Position numbers and translations under genes: made by a program. Positions 1 to 9,102 of a stretch of DNA of 64,000 nt are shown piece by piece. Every line of letters begins with the position of its first letter. The stretch's first letter is position 1. The stretch spans positions 1,798,001 through 1,862,000 of the forward strand of contig NZ_CP130427.1 of the NCBI RefSeq assembly GCF_030518795.1, written 5' to 3'. The notes below the pieces were generated by a model. It had not been told where the DNA came from. It was given only the letters and a program-made list of their open reading frames with translations, and ran no database searches. The DNA comes from Micromonospora sp. NBRC 110009. GTDB lineage: Bacteria > Actinomycetota > Actinomycetes > Mycobacteriales > Micromonosporaceae.

Positions 1-1414
1 GGTGGCCGAGCGAGCGCCAGAGCCGGGCGGTCTCCACCAGCAACTCCAGGCCGATCTCCCGTTCAAGGGCGGCGTCCCCGGTGACCAGCACGTAGCGGCG
101 CAGCGCGTCGGCGACGCCGGCGGCGATGTGGAACGCGGCCGTGCCGGCCGGCCAGTACGCCGACGACTCGGGACCCTCGATGGTGCGCCACGGGAAGGCG
201 GCCCCGCTCAGGTTCAACGTCCGGGCTCGCTCCTGCGCCTGGCTCAGCGTGCCGTAGCGCCAGTGCAGCGCGTCCCGCACCGCCGTCGGCTGGGTGTACG
301 TGAGCACCGGCAGCACGAACATCTCGGTGTCCCAGAACGCGTGCCCGTCGTACCCGGGACCGGTGAGCCCCTTCGCGGCGATCGGGCGGCGTTCCGCCCG
401 GGCACCGGCCTGCAGCACGTGGAAGAGCCCGAACCGGACCGCCTGCTGCACCTCCGGGTCGCCCTCCACCCGCACGTCGGCGGCGTCCCAGAACTCGTCC
501 AGGTATTCCCGCTGCTCCCGCCGCAGCCCGTCCCAGCCGTCCAGCCGGGCGGCGGCCAGGGCCGCCCCGACCTGGTCGCGCAGCGCCGGCAGCGAGCGCC
601 GGCTGGACCAGCCGTACGCCAGGTACTTCACCACGCGCAGCGTCTGGCCCGGCTTGAGCACGCAGCCGATGGTGGTGCGGACCCAGTCCTCGTACCCCTC
701 GGACTCGATGGTGGTGCGTTCCGGGCCGTGCACGTCGTGCGCCATCGCGGCGGCGACCCGCAGGCCGCTGACCTTGGTCCGGTGGATGAGCAGCCCGCCG
801 TCGTCGGTGGTCAGCTCCTCCTCGGCCTGCAGCGGCGACTCCAGCACCGCGGCCACCCGGGGGTCGCGGCTCTGCGGCGGCAGGGCCTCGTTGGCGACCA
901 GCTCGGACTGGAGGATCAGCCGCAGTGGGCCCTCGAGCGCCTCGACCTCGTAGTTGATCGCGGCGACCGCCCGCTGGGTGAACGACACCAGCCGGGTGCT
1001 GCGGACCTTGACCTCCCGCCCGGCCGGGGAACGCCAGTGCACCTCCCGGTGCAGGGTGCCGGCCCGCAGGTCGAGCACCCGCTCGTGGGAGAGCAGCTCG
1101 CCGTAGCGGACGTCGAGCGGCTCGTCGTCGACCAGCAGCCGGATGAGCTTGCCGTTGGTGACGTTGACGATGGTCTGGCCGGACTCGGGGAAGCCGAAAC
1201 CGGCCTCCGCGTACGGCAGCGGGCGCAGCTCGTAGAAGGAGTTCAGGTAGGTGCCGGGGAGGCCGTGCGGTTCCCCCTCGTCCAGGTTGCCGCGCAGCCC
1301 GACGTGCCCGTTGGAGAGGGCGAAGACCGACTCGGACTGGGCCAGCACGTCCATGTCGAGGCGGACCTCGCGGACGTGCCACGGCTCGACCGGATAGGCC
1401 CGCTCGCGGATCAC
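1..1414 (-). CDS. Glycoside hydrolase family 65 phosphorylase (maltose/trehalose/kojibiose type), 3' end outside window
   Basis: Cytoplasmic GH65 enzymes phosphorolyse alpha-glucosides such as maltose, trehalose or kojibiose to beta-glucose-1-phosphate plus glucose. About 471 N-terminal residues are visible. The first ~250 residues are the super-sandwich domain, with [10 protein letters not shown] near residue 31. The (alpha/alpha)6 barrel begins with HAFWDTEMF near residue 360, a family hallmark. The catalytic Glu normally lies near residue 490 and so falls beyond the window edge. I place the start at a GTG (1412-1414) that overlaps the stop of the upstream HAD gene as GTGA, which indicates translational coupling. 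The neighbour is a beta-phosphoglucomutase-like phosphatase, the classic partner, which would convert the beta-G1P to G6P. Substrate cannot be told from what is visible. Family assignment is firm; the specific activity is open. Confidence 0.9.
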   Translation of the reverse strand, partial: MIRERAYPVEPWHVREVRLDMDVLAQSESVFALSNGHVGLRGNLDEGEPHGLPGTYLNSFYELRPLPYAEAGFGFPESGQTIVNVTNGKLIRLLVDDEPLDVRYGELLSHERVLDLRAGTLHREVHWRSPAGREVKVRSTRLVSFTQRAVAAINYEVEALEGPLRLILQSELVANEALPPQSRDPRVAAVLESPLQAEEELTTDDGGLLIHRTKVSGLRVAAAMAHDVHGPERTTIESEGYEDWVRTTIGCVLKPGQTLRVVKYLAYGWSSRRSLPALRDQVGAALAAARLDGWDGLRREQREYLDEFWDAADVRVEGDPEVQQAVRFGLFHVLQAGARAERRPIAAKGLTGPGYDGHAFWDTEMFVLPVLTYTQPTAVRDALHWRYGTLSQAQERARTLNLSGAAFPWRTIEGPESSAYWPAGTAAFHIAAGVADALRRYVLVTGDAALEREIGLELLVETARLWRSLGH

Positions 1415-2160
1415 CGGGCCGGCTCCGTCATCAGCTCGGCGAGATCGGTCACGACCACGTCGGCGCCGTGGGCGCGCAGGTCGTCGGCCTGGCCGACGCG
1501 GTCGACGCCCACCACGTACCCGAAGTCGCCGGCCCGGCCGGCCGCCACCCCGGCGAGGGCGTCCTCGAAGACCGCGGCCTGCTCCGGCGCCACGCCGAGC
1601 AGCTCGGCGCCGGCCAGGAAGGTGTCCGGGTGCGGCTTGCCGCGCAGCCCGCGCTCGCGGGCGAGCAGCCCGTCCACCCGGGCCTCCAGCAGCCGGTCCA
1701 GCCCGGCGGCGGCCACCACGGCCGCGCAGTTGGCGCTGGCCGAGACGACCGCCCGGCGCAGCCCGGCCCGGTCGGCCGCCTCCAGGTAGCGCACCGAGCC
1801 CTCGTAGACCTCGACCCCGTCGGTGCGGATCCGGTTGAGCAGGATGACGTTCTTCCGGTTGCCCACGCCGTTGACGGTGTCGGCCTCGGGCGGATCGTCG
1901 GGGGCGCCCTCGGGCAGGGTGATCCCGCGCGAGGCCAGGAAGGAGCGCACCCCGTCGGCGCGCGGCTTGCCGTCCACGTACTGGTTGTAGTCGGGGCCGG
2001 GGTCGAACGGGTGGTACGGCTCGCCGGTGGCCGCCGCGCGGTGTTTCAGGAACGCGTTGAAGGTCTCGGTCCAGGCGGCGTTGTGCACCTTGGCGGTCTG
2101 CGTCAGCACGCCATCCAGGTCGAAGAGACAGGCGGTCACGTGAGCGGGTAGGCCCAGCAC
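1411..2160 (-). CDS. HAD-superfamily beta-phosphoglucomutase-like hydrolase
   Basis: A 249-residue HAD subclass IA protein. Motif I is FDLDGVL (residues 13-19; Asp14 nucleophile, Asp16 acid/base). A Lys-Pro-His-Pro segment lies near 174 and motif [10 protein letters not shown] near 198. The helical cap contains the beta-PGM-like stretch with DGV and SFLASRGI. Beta-phosphoglucomutases interconvert beta-glucose-1-phosphate and glucose-6-phosphate, exactly the product of a GH65 phosphorylase, and the GH65 gene begins inside this gene's stop codon. Long actinobacterial members of this group (~245 residues) have also been called trehalose-phosphatase-like, so a phosphatase role is the main alternative. 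The start is GTG; no strong ribosome site is seen upstream, so translation may begin slightly downstream. Confidence 0.85.
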   Translation of the reverse strand: MLGLPAHVTACLFDLDGVLTQTAKVHNAAWTETFNAFLKHRAAATGEPYHPFDPGPDYNQYVDGKPRADGVRSFLASRGITLPEGAPDDPPEADTVNGVGNRKNVILLNRIRTDGVEVYEGSVRYLEAADRAGLRRAVVSASANCAAVVAAAGLDRLLEARVDGLLARERGLRGKPHPDTFLAGAELLGVAPEQAAVFEDALAGVAAGRAGDFGYVVGVDRVGQADDLRAHGADVVVTDLAELMTEPAR

Positions 2161-2207
2161 GACTCGAATCTATCCAGCGGACCGGCCGGGCAAACCCGAT
2201 TCGGACG

Positions 2208-2675
2208 TCAGCGGTGCGGGCGGAGCGTCCAGACCACCGTCAGCGCCGAGGTGACCGTGCCGTCCTCCGTGCTGATCTCCACCTCGACCGGGAACTCGGG
2301 TCGTTGCCCGGCGTCCAGCTCGGCGAGCACCTCGCCCGGGGTACGCCCCAGCCGGGCGGTGGCCAGCACCGGCCCCATGGCGACCTTCTGGTAGCGGATG
2401 GTGGCGGTCACCGCCAGCGGCACCGCCCGGTCGAGCACCGCCCCGAACGCGGCGAGCACCACCGCCCCCGAGGCGGTCTCCCCGAGCGTGAACATCGCCC
2501 CGGCGTGCGGGCCGCCCACGTGGTTGTGGTGTTCGGGCGTGTCGGGCAGTCGGACGACCGCCCGTACGCCGCCCTCGGCCTCGGGCGCGACCTCGACGAA
2601 TTCGATACCGAGCGTGCGGGCGAACGGCACGGCCTCGAGCAGACCGGCCGCCACCTGGCGAGAGTCGATGGACAT
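2208..2675 (-). CDS. Hot-dog fold thioesterase-like protein (DUF4442/PaaI type)
   Basis: A 155-residue single-domain hot-dog protein. The region HNHVGGPHAGAMFTLGETA (about residues 49-67) has the His-x-Gly-x-x-His/Gly-x-x-x-x-Leu pattern of the hot-dog central helix. It is followed by a beta-sheet rich half (VTATIRYQKVA, PVEVEIST) typical of DUF4442. Proteins of this kind hydrolyse acyl-CoA or acyl-ACP thioesters, or act as proofreading thioesterases. No neighbour identifies the acyl substrate. It begins with ATG and stands alone on the minus strand between the HAD gene and the sugar-ABC ATPase, with 47 and 73 base gaps, so co-transcription downstream into the HAD/GH65 pair is possible but unproven. 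Confidence 0.75.
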   Translation of the reverse strand: MSIDSRQVAAGLLEAVPFARTLGIEFVEVAPEAEGGVRAVVRLPDTPEHHNHVGGPHAGAMFTLGETASGAVVLAAFGAVLDRAVPLAVTATIRYQKVAMGPVLATARLGRTPGEVLAELDAGQRPEFPVEVEISTEDGTVTSALTVVWTLRPHR

Positions 2676-2748
2676 GACCGCACGCTACTCGTCGGTAACT
2701 TCGCCGGCAAGAGCCGATCGGACCAGGTTGCGCGGCCCGCGCCGGCGG

Positions 2749-4053
2749 TCAGCGCCAGCCGACGTCGATCCGGTCGCCGCGCTCGTCGAAGAAGTGCAGC
2801 GCGTCCATCCGCACCTGGACGGCCAGCGGATGCCCCGCCGACACCGCCGGGTACGGGGCCAGCCGGACGGCCAGCTCGGCCGGGCGGCGGTGGTGCCGAC
2901 CCGGGTCGGGGAGGACGCTGGTCCGGCTCCCCTCACCGGTGGGCGCGGAGACCGGGGCGTCCGCGGCCCGACCGGCGAGCCGCTGCATGACCTGGCCGAA
3001 CCGGCGCAGGCCGCGCTGGCCGGGCGGGGCGCTCTCCACCGGGGCACCCATCTCGTCCACCACGATCGCGGTGGCGCCGATGTCGAGGAAGGCGAGCGAC
3101 TCATGGCCGTGGTGCTCCAGGTAGCGGATCCGCCCCTGGAGGACGTGACCCGCGGTGTCCGGGGCGACCGGAGTGAGCGCCTCGGCCCGCATCCCGACCA
3201 CGATCCGCTCGCCGTGGTAGTGCGCCACGGCCCGGCTGCGGATGTCGTCCCAGGGCAGGTAGAGCGCCTGCTCGCCGAGGTTCAGCACCACGTACCGGTC
3301 GAGGTGGACGTAGACCGACGCCTCCAGCAGGTTCATCCGCGGGCTGCCGAGGAAGGCGGCGACGTAGAGGGTCGCGGGGCGGCCGTACACCTGGGTGGGG
3401 GTGCCCACGTCCTGGAGCACGCCCTTGCGCATGATGGCCACCCGGTCGGCCATGGTGAGCGCCTCGGCCTGGTCGTGCGTGACGTAGATGGTGGTGACGC
3501 CCAGCTCGCGGGTCAGTCCGGAGATCTCGGCGCGCAGCTCGGCGCGGAGGCCGCTGTCCAGGTTGGAGAGCGGCTCGTCCATCAGGAACAGCCCGGGCCG
3601 GCGCACTATCGCCCGCCCCATGGCCACCCGCTGCCGCTGGCCGCCGGAGAGCTGGCTGGGCTTGCGGCCGAGCACGTCGCGGATGCCGAGCGCGCTCGCC
3701 ACGTCCTGGATCCGCTCGCCGCGGTGGCCCGGCTCGACGCCGGCCAACCGCAGCGGGAATCCGATGTTGTCGCCGACGGTCATGTGCGGGTACAGCGCGA
3801 AGTCCTGGAAGACCATGGCGATCTTCCGATCCCGGGGCGGCAGGTCGTTGGCGACCTCCCCGCCGAGCATGATCGCGCCGAAAGACGGCTCCTCCAGCCC
3901 GGCCACCATCCGCAGCACGGTGGACTTGCCGCAGCCGGAGGGGCCGAGCAGCACCATGAACTCGCCGTCGTTGACGTCCAGATTGATGGCGTCGACCGCG
4001 ATGGTCCCGTCCGGGAACACTTTGGTGACATCCTTGAGTGCGACGGTGGTCAC
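2749..4053 (-). CDS. Carbohydrate ABC transporter ATP-binding protein (MsiK/UgpC-like, orphan)
   Basis: A cytoplasmic ATPase for sugar import. Walker A is GPSGCGKST (residues 37-45), the signature LSGGQRQRVAMGRA lies near 135, Walker B FLMDEPLSNLD near 156, then the switch His in IYVTHDQAEA. Next comes the MalK-type regulatory C-terminal part (OB/TOBE folds) from about residue 235. At 434 residues it is longer than usual (~370). The excess is a Pro/Gly/Arg-rich insert at about 330-395 within the second OB fold, poorly conserved in appearance. I choose the GTG at 4051-4053 because GAGGAG sits 4 bases upstream; an ATG 22 codons earlier lacks such a site. No permease or binding protein is adjacent, so it probably energises several dispersed sugar importers, as MsiK does in Streptomyces. 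Confidence 0.87.
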   Translation of the reverse strand: MTTVALKDVTKVFPDGTIAVDAINLDVNDGEFMVLLGPSGCGKSTVLRMVAGLEEPSFGAIMLGGEVANDLPPRDRKIAMVFQDFALYPHMTVGDNIGFPLRLAGVEPGHRGERIQDVASALGIRDVLGRKPSQLSGGQRQRVAMGRAIVRRPGLFLMDEPLSNLDSGLRAELRAEISGLTRELGVTTIYVTHDQAEALTMADRVAIMRKGVLQDVGTPTQVYGRPATLYVAAFLGSPRMNLLEASVYVHLDRYVVLNLGEQALYLPWDDIRSRAVAHYHGERIVVGMRAEALTPVAPDTAGHVLQGRIRYLEHHGHESLAFLDIGATAIVVDEMGAPVESAPPGQRGLRRFGQVMQRLAGRAADAPVSAPTGEGSRTSVLPDPGRHHRRPAELAVRLAPYPAVSAGHPLAVQVRMDALHFFDERGDRIDVGWR

Positions 4054-4209
4054 CGTCTCCTCCCCAGCTCTCGGCCGAATTCGGGATTGACTGTGACCAG
4101 GATCATCCGATCCGCACATCGGGTAAACGTGCCGTGTTCTTCTCGTGAAAGACCGATTACGTCGGATCGGTCGGCGCCGATCGGTAGGGCGACCGACGGG
4201 TAACCGGAA
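4054..4209. other. Control region between the sugar-ABC ATPase and the TagF-like gene
   Basis: 156 bases. The strong GAGGAG ribosome site of the ATPase lies at its left end. The stretch between 4080 and 4170 is unusually AT-rich and contains CGATTACGTCGGATCG, a loose inverted repeat near 4153-4170, which may be an operator. The right part is the 3' end region of the TagF-like gene. Confidence 0.35.
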
Positions 4210-6399
4210 TCAGGCCGGCTCGTCGAGGAAGACCCGCCGGACCACGCGCTCCGCGGCGTGACCGTCGTCCAGTCCGCAGAACCGGTCCCGGAACCGTTGC
4301 CGGGCCTGCTCGGCCTCGACCGCCCGGAACGCACCCGAGCGGAACACCTCGACCAGCCCGGGGAAGTCGAGGGCCACCGCGCCGGGCGGTTCGGCGATCA
4401 GGTCGAAGTAGACACCCCGGGCCACCCGGTACGCCTCCCAGTCCGGGGCGTAGACGACGATCGGCCGGTCCAGCACCCCGTAGTCGAACATCGCCGACGA
4501 GTAGTCCGTGACCAGCACGTCCGCCGCGAGGTAGAGGTCCTCCACCCGGTCGTGCGTGCTCACGTCCAGCACCCCGTCGGCCGACGGCCCGTGCGGCCGC
4601 CGGTCCCGGTCGTGGAAGTAGTGGCTGCGCATCAGCAGCCGCCCCGCCGGGCCGAGCACGTCGCGCATCCGGTCCGGGTCGAACGGCGGCCGCCAGCCGG
4701 GCAGGTGCTCCCGGTGGGTCGGCGCGTAGAGCACCACGAACTCCTCCGGGCCGATGCCCAGCCCGGCCCGGACCTGGCGGCACTCCTGCGGGCTGGCCAG
4801 CGCCAGCCGGTCGTTGCGCGGATAGCCGACCTCCAGCGTGGTGTACGTGGCCGGGTACGCCCGCTCCCACATCTGGGTGGAGAAGCTGTTCGAGCTGACG
4901 CTGAAGTCCCAGCGGTCCACCCGGTGCAGCAGCTTGGCGAAGTTCATCGCCCGCGCGCCGACCGGGTACCGCTGCTGGTCCAGCCCCATCACCTTGACCG
5001 GGGTGCCGTGGTGGGTCTGCAGGTGCACCGAGCCGGGTCGCTTGCGGACGAAGTCCGGGAAGTTGACGTTGTTGACCAGCCAGCGCGCCCGGGCCAGCGC
5101 CCGGTAGTAGCCCGGGGTGCCGGCGACCACGTACTCCACCCCGGGCGGCAGGCTCTCCACCCGGTCCCGCCGAACCACCCACACCCCGCGTACGTGGGGG
5201 GCCAGCCGGCGGGCGGCGGAGTAGATCGCCGCCGGGTTGCAGCCGAACCCCCGGTACCAGTACGCGGCGTAGACGGCGAGCGTCGGGTCGAGCGGCCGGC
5301 GCAGTTCGCCCCGGTAGTACTCGCGCAGCGCGGCGTCCCGGGCCTTCCGGGCGGTACGCCGGGCCACCGGCAGCACCCGCCGCTTGGCCCGACGGGCCGC
5401 GCTCCGGGCTGTCGTCGCCGCCTGGTGCGCGTCGCGCAGCGCGCTGAACGTCCGCCACCGCCCGGCCGCCACCAGGCGGTGCTTCAGCCCCTCCACGCCG
5501 GACGGCACCGGGTAGCCGGCGGGCGGCAGGAAGCGGACGTAGTCGGCGTGGATCTGGGCGAAGAACGCCGGCCGCAGCTCGGGGGCGATCCGCTCGCCGT
5601 TGCCCAGCACGGTCAGGTAGTGCCAGACCATCCGCTCGAAGATCGCCGGGCGCAGCGGGGCGACCGCCGAACCCCGGCGGTCCATCAGCCGGAACACCCG
5701 GTGCCACTGAGCGAACACCTCGAAGTGCCGGTCGCCCCGGGTCCGGGTGATCGCGCCGGTGCGGCGCTGCCGGTAGTTGAGGCAGATCCGGTCCAGCACG
5801 CCGATCCGGTCGGCGGCCATCAGCACCGGGTAGCTGAACGAGACGTCCTCGTACCAGCCGGGCTCGAAGCGCAGCCCCTGGTCGAGCAGGAACTCCCGCC
5901 GGACCACCCGGTTCCAGGCGGTGTGCAGCAGCCGCATCGTCTCCGGCCGCTCCCGCAGCCGGAACGTCGCCTCGCCGGGCGGCTCCGGGAACACGTCGCG
6001 CATGGCGCTGCGGGTGCCGACGTTGTTCCAGTGCGCCCGGACGTGGTCGACGATCAGCACGTCCGGGCGGGTGGCGACGAGCCGTTCCGCGACGTGGGGC
6101 AGGCAGCCAGGGACCAGCCAGTCGTCGCCGTCGACGAACCAGACGTACTCGCCGACGGCCCGGTCCAGCCCGATGTTGCGGGCCGGACCGAGCCCGACGT
6201 TCTCGGCGAGCCGGACCGGGTGGACCCGGGGGTCGCGGGCCGCGTACTCGGCCAGGATCTCGCCGCTCTCGTCCGGGGAGGCGTCGTCGATCCCGATCAC
6301 CTCGAGGTCGGCGTCCGGCTGTTCCAGGATCGAGTCGAGACATTCCCGCAGGTAGCCCTGCACCCGCCAGGCCGGTACGACGAAGCTGAACAGAGTCAT
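4210..6399 (-). CDS. Bifunctional glycosyltransferase family 2 / CDP-glycerol glycerophosphotransferase (TagF-like)
   Basis: A 729-residue membrane-associated enzyme with two modules. The N-terminal GT-A domain (about 1-240) opens with SFVVPAWRVQGYL and carries IGIDDASPDESG and the metal-binding VDGDDW (89-94). A basic linker rich in Arg/Lys (about 350-390) follows. The C-terminal module (about 400-720) resembles the Glyphos_transf family: HHGTPVKVMG, YAPTHREHLPGW, LVTDYSSAMFDY. These motifs form the CDP-glycerol (or CDP-ribitol) polymerase fold. It should extend a teichoic-acid-like polymer after adding a sugar. I use the ATG at 6397-6399 (GGAGGG about 9 bases upstream), which fits the 16-base gap after the preceding gene; longer readings overlap that gene. 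Together with the three upstream genes it makes up a surface-polymer synthesis and export operon. Confidence 0.88.
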   Translation of the reverse strand: MTLFSFVVPAWRVQGYLRECLDSILEQPDADLEVIGIDDASPDESGEILAEYAARDPRVHPVRLAENVGLGPARNIGLDRAVGEYVWFVDGDDWLVPGCLPHVAERLVATRPDVLIVDHVRAHWNNVGTRSAMRDVFPEPPGEATFRLRERPETMRLLHTAWNRVVRREFLLDQGLRFEPGWYEDVSFSYPVLMAADRIGVLDRICLNYRQRRTGAITRTRGDRHFEVFAQWHRVFRLMDRRGSAVAPLRPAIFERMVWHYLTVLGNGERIAPELRPAFFAQIHADYVRFLPPAGYPVPSGVEGLKHRLVAAGRWRTFSALRDAHQAATTARSAARRAKRRVLPVARRTARKARDAALREYYRGELRRPLDPTLAVYAAYWYRGFGCNPAAIYSAARRLAPHVRGVWVVRRDRVESLPPGVEYVVAGTPGYYRALARARWLVNNVNFPDFVRKRPGSVHLQTHHGTPVKVMGLDQQRYPVGARAMNFAKLLHRVDRWDFSVSSNSFSTQMWERAYPATYTTLEVGYPRNDRLALASPQECRQVRAGLGIGPEEFVVLYAPTHREHLPGWRPPFDPDRMRDVLGPAGRLLMRSHYFHDRDRRPHGPSADGVLDVSTHDRVEDLYLAADVLVTDYSSAMFDYGVLDRPIVVYAPDWEAYRVARGVYFDLIAEPPGAVALDFPGLVEVFRSGAFRAVEAEQARQRFRDRFCGLDDGHAAERVVRRVFLDEPA

Positions 6400-6415
6400 C
6401 CCGGTCGGCCCTCCG

Positions 6416-8365
6416 TCAGCCCGGCGAGCGGTCACCTCCACCCACCGGGACCGGCGTCCGTGGGGCGCGGGCCGGCAGGACCACCCAGGCAAGGACCACG
6501 CTCGCGACGAAAACCACGAGAAGGTACGTACCGAGTGTAGCCAGAGCGATGTTCACGATTCCGGCTATTGCCGCGATACCCAGCAACAGGGACCGACCCT
6601 CCCAGCCGAGAGTGGCGGCGTGCAGCGGCGGCGCCGGCTGCCGCTTCTCCAGCCGGGCGGTCAGGTCGTAGTGGTGCAGGGTCAGCACGAAGACGTACCC
6701 GAAGATCAGCCAGGCGGGTGCGCGACCGGCCACCCCGACGGCGATGGCGAAGAGATACTCCCCGGCCCGCAGCGCGGCCGGGACCAGCCAGTCCAACGGC
6801 CCATCGTGCGCCGCCCGCGCCCCGAGCGCGCCGCCCAGCAGCACCAGCAGCCCGACCGGCACCACCCAGCCGCGCAGCTCCCCGCCCCCGTGGACCACCC
6901 GCAGCGCGAGGACGAGCAGGGCCGCCGCGCCGAACGCGCCGATCACCGCCAGCGCCAACGGCTGCCGCGCCACCGGCAGCGTCCGGGCCAGCGGCCCGTC
7001 GTCCCGGTGCAGGCCCCCGTCGACCGTGGTCAGCACCGGCACGCGCATCCAGCGCGCCCGCAGGGTGCGCAGCGCCCCGGTGTACGCGAACGCCAGCGTG
7101 CCCCAGACCAGCACCGCGCAGAGCGCGACCAGCGGACCGAAGAGCGCGGCGGTCACCGCGATCAACGCCCACCGCTCACCTATCGGGAAGACCACCGTCC
7201 GCTTCAGCCAGTACGACACCGAGCCGGTGTCCGCCTGCACCTTCGTCGAGGCGGCGTTCAGCTTCCCGCCGATGCCGCCCCCGTCCCCGGCCGCCGGACG
7301 GGGCCGCCGGGCCGCCTCGTCGTGCAGCACCCCGTACCAGGCGTCGGTCATGTGCCGCACGGTCTGCAGGGTCATCGCCGCGATCGCCAGCGCCCAGCCG
7401 TAGCGGAAGCCGGCGTGCGTGGCGCCGTAACCGAGACCGGCGTAGACCAGGTACTCCTTGGCCCGGTCGGCCATCGTGTCCAGCCAGCCGCCCCAGGCGC
7501 TGAAGTGCCGGGTGTAGCGGGCCAACTGCCCGTCCACGCAGTCCAGCACGAAGCCCAGGTAGAGCAGGACCGCCCCGGCGACCAGCGCGAGCCGGCCGCC
7601 GGCGCCGAAGAGCACCGCGGCGGCCACCGCGAACGCCACCGAGATCATGGTCACCGCGGTCGGGCCGAGCCCGATCCGGGCGGCCGCCTTCGTCACGTAC
7701 GGGGACCAGGTGCTGACGAAGAACGTGGTGAAGAAGTCGTCCCGCTCCTTCACCGACAGCCGCAGCTCGGCCCGGTCCTCGTCGACCTCGGCCACCGCCG
7801 CCTCGGCCGCCCGCAGCTCCGCCGACGTGGCCACCCGGTGCGCCACGAGCAGGCGTACCCGGTGGGCGAAGACCAGCGGGCCGCAGGCCGCGAGCGCGGC
7901 GAAGAGCCGGTCCACCGCGGGCGCCGGACCACCGCCGGAGGCCGCCGCCGCGCAGGCGGCGGCCAGGGCCGGCAGGTCGGCCGGGCCGACCCGCAGCGCG
8001 CCGCCGAACACCCCGGTCGCGCCCGCCGGCTCGTCGACCGCGACCACCTGGCCGCGCTCCTCGCGGACCGTCGCCTGCCCGGGGGCGGGCGGGTCGGTGA
8101 GCACCAGGGCCACGGTCGGCCCCACCGGGCTGGTCGCCAGGTGCTTGAGTACGGCCCCGTGCGCCACCAGGTCCGCCCCGCTGACCAGCACCGGGCCGGT
8201 GGCGTCGGCGAGCAGCCCGGCCAGCTCGGTCAGGTCGGCGGCCACCCGCACGTCGTCCGCCCCGGCCCGGCGCCACTGCCCGGCGAGCCGGTCGGCCAGG
8301 CGCTCCCCCGCGTCGGTGGTCAGGCTCGCCGCCGGCCCGGCGGCGAGCACGATCGCGAGCGTCAC
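6416..8365 (-). CDS. CDP-alcohol phosphatidyltransferase with N-terminal nucleotidyltransferase-like domain
   Basis: A 649-residue membrane enzyme. The first ~140 residues look like a degenerate Rossmann/nucleotidyltransferase domain (LAIVLAAGPAAS at the start). The central part holds the CDP-alcohol transferase signature with exact spacing: DG-x2-AR-x8-G-x3-D-x3-D, within LDCVDGQLAR...GGWLDTMADR. It is flanked by hydrophobic helices, and several more follow to the C-terminus (I believe databases call this tail DUF5941). The family transfers a phospho-alcohol from a CDP-alcohol to a second alcohol; the acceptor here is unknown. GTG start at 8363-8365 overlaps the ABC ATPase stop as GTGA. The context (TagF-like enzyme downstream, exporter upstream) suggests that it makes a lipid- or linkage-unit precursor for the exported polymer. 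The N-terminal domain lacks an evident GxGTRxxPxTK loop, so it may not be catalytic. Confidence 0.83.
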   Translation of the reverse strand: MTLAIVLAAGPAASLTTDAGERLADRLAGQWRRAGADDVRVAADLTELAGLLADATGPVLVSGADLVAHGAVLKHLATSPVGPTVALVLTDPPAPGQATVREERGQVVAVDEPAGATGVFGGALRVGPADLPALAAACAAAASGGGPAPAVDRLFAALAACGPLVFAHRVRLLVAHRVATSAELRAAEAAVAEVDEDRAELRLSVKERDDFFTTFFVSTWSPYVTKAAARIGLGPTAVTMISVAFAVAAAVLFGAGGRLALVAGAVLLYLGFVLDCVDGQLARYTRHFSAWGGWLDTMADRAKEYLVYAGLGYGATHAGFRYGWALAIAAMTLQTVRHMTDAWYGVLHDEAARRPRPAAGDGGGIGGKLNAASTKVQADTGSVSYWLKRTVVFPIGERWALIAVTAALFGPLVALCAVLVWGTLAFAYTGALRTLRARWMRVPVLTTVDGGLHRDDGPLARTLPVARQPLALAVIGAFGAAALLVLALRVVHGGGELRGWVVPVGLLVLLGGALGARAAHDGPLDWLVPAALRAGEYLFAIAVGVAGRAPAWLIFGYVFVLTLHHYDLTARLEKRQPAPPLHAATLGWEGRSLLLGIAAIAGIVNIALATLGTYLLVVFVASVVLAWVVLPARAPRTPVPVGGGDRSPG

Positions 8366-9102
8366 CGCTTCTGGGCGCCGGCGTACGCCCGCAGCGCCTC
8401 GTCGATGGTCCCGTCGACGGTCAGTCGCCCGGCGTCGAGGTAGAGCCCCCGACGGCAGAACCGGGTGAGGTCCTTTTCGTTGTGTGACACCAGCACCAGC
8501 GTGCGCCCTTCCGCGAGAAGTCGCTCGATGGTCGCATAGCACTTCGCGCGGAACTCCGCGTCCCCGACCGCGGTCACCTCGTCCACCAACAGGATGGGGT
8601 GGGGCAGGTGGGCGATGACCGCGAAGCCGAGCCGCACCTTCATCCCCGACGAGTAGTGCCGGACCGAGGTGTCGATGGACCGCTCGATCTGCTCCCCGGC
8701 GAACGAGACGATCTCGTCGAAGTGCCGCCGCAGGTAGCCCGAGGAGAGCCCGTGCAGGCCGCCGACCAGGTAGAGGTTCTCCCGGCCGGTCAGGTCGTTG
8801 GAGAAGCCGGCGGAGAGTTCCAGCAGCGGCGCCACGTCGCCGCGGACCCGGATCCGGCCCTCGTCCGGGATCAGCACCCCGGCGATCAGCCGCAGCAGGG
8901 TGCTCTTGCCGGTGCCGTTGCGCCCGACCACCCCGACCGTCTCGCCCGCCTCGATCCGGAACGACACGTCCCGCAGCGGCCAGAACTGGCCGGCGGCGGT
9001 GCGCGCGCTGCGGTGGATCAGCAGCTCACGCAGCCGGAGCTGGCGACGCCGGTTCCGGACGAACCGGATGCCGAGCCCCTCCGCCTCGATGATCGCCGCC
9101 AT
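8362..9102 (-). CDS. ABC-2 exporter ATP-binding protein for polysaccharide/teichoic acid (TagH/Wzt-like)
   Basis: A 246-residue ATPase that powers export of a lipid-linked surface polymer across the membrane. Walker A is GRNGTGKST (60-68), signature YSSGMKVRLGF near 149, Walker B ILLVDEVTAVGD near 170, followed by SHNEKDL. The YSSGM signature and the long N-terminal strand before Walker A (WPLRDVSFRIEAGE) are typical of TagH, RfbE and Wzt rather than of drug exporters. It lacks the long C-terminal carbohydrate-binding extension of Wzt or TagH. The gene abuts the permease stop with no gap, and its own stop overlaps the start of the CDP-alcohol transferase, so the four genes are one transcription unit. 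Confidence 0.9.
   Translation of the reverse strand: MAAIIEAEGLGIRFVRNRRRQLRLRELLIHRSARTAAGQFWPLRDVSFRIEAGETVGVVGRNGTGKSTLLRLIAGVLIPDEGRIRVRGDVAPLLELSAGFSNDLTGRENLYLVGGLHGLSSGYLRRHFDEIVSFAGEQIERSIDTSVRHYSSGMKVRLGFAVIAHLPHPILLVDEVTAVGDAEFRAKCYATIERLLAEGRTLVLVSHNEKDLTRFCRRGLYLDAGRLTVDGTIDEALRAYAGAQKR

Noticed and set aside
2..1789. A 595-codon plus-strand open frame over the GH65 and HAD genes
   Set aside because: Its composition (Arg, Gly, Val, Gln, His rich) is that of an antisense shadow. The minus strand holds clear GH65 and HAD motifs.
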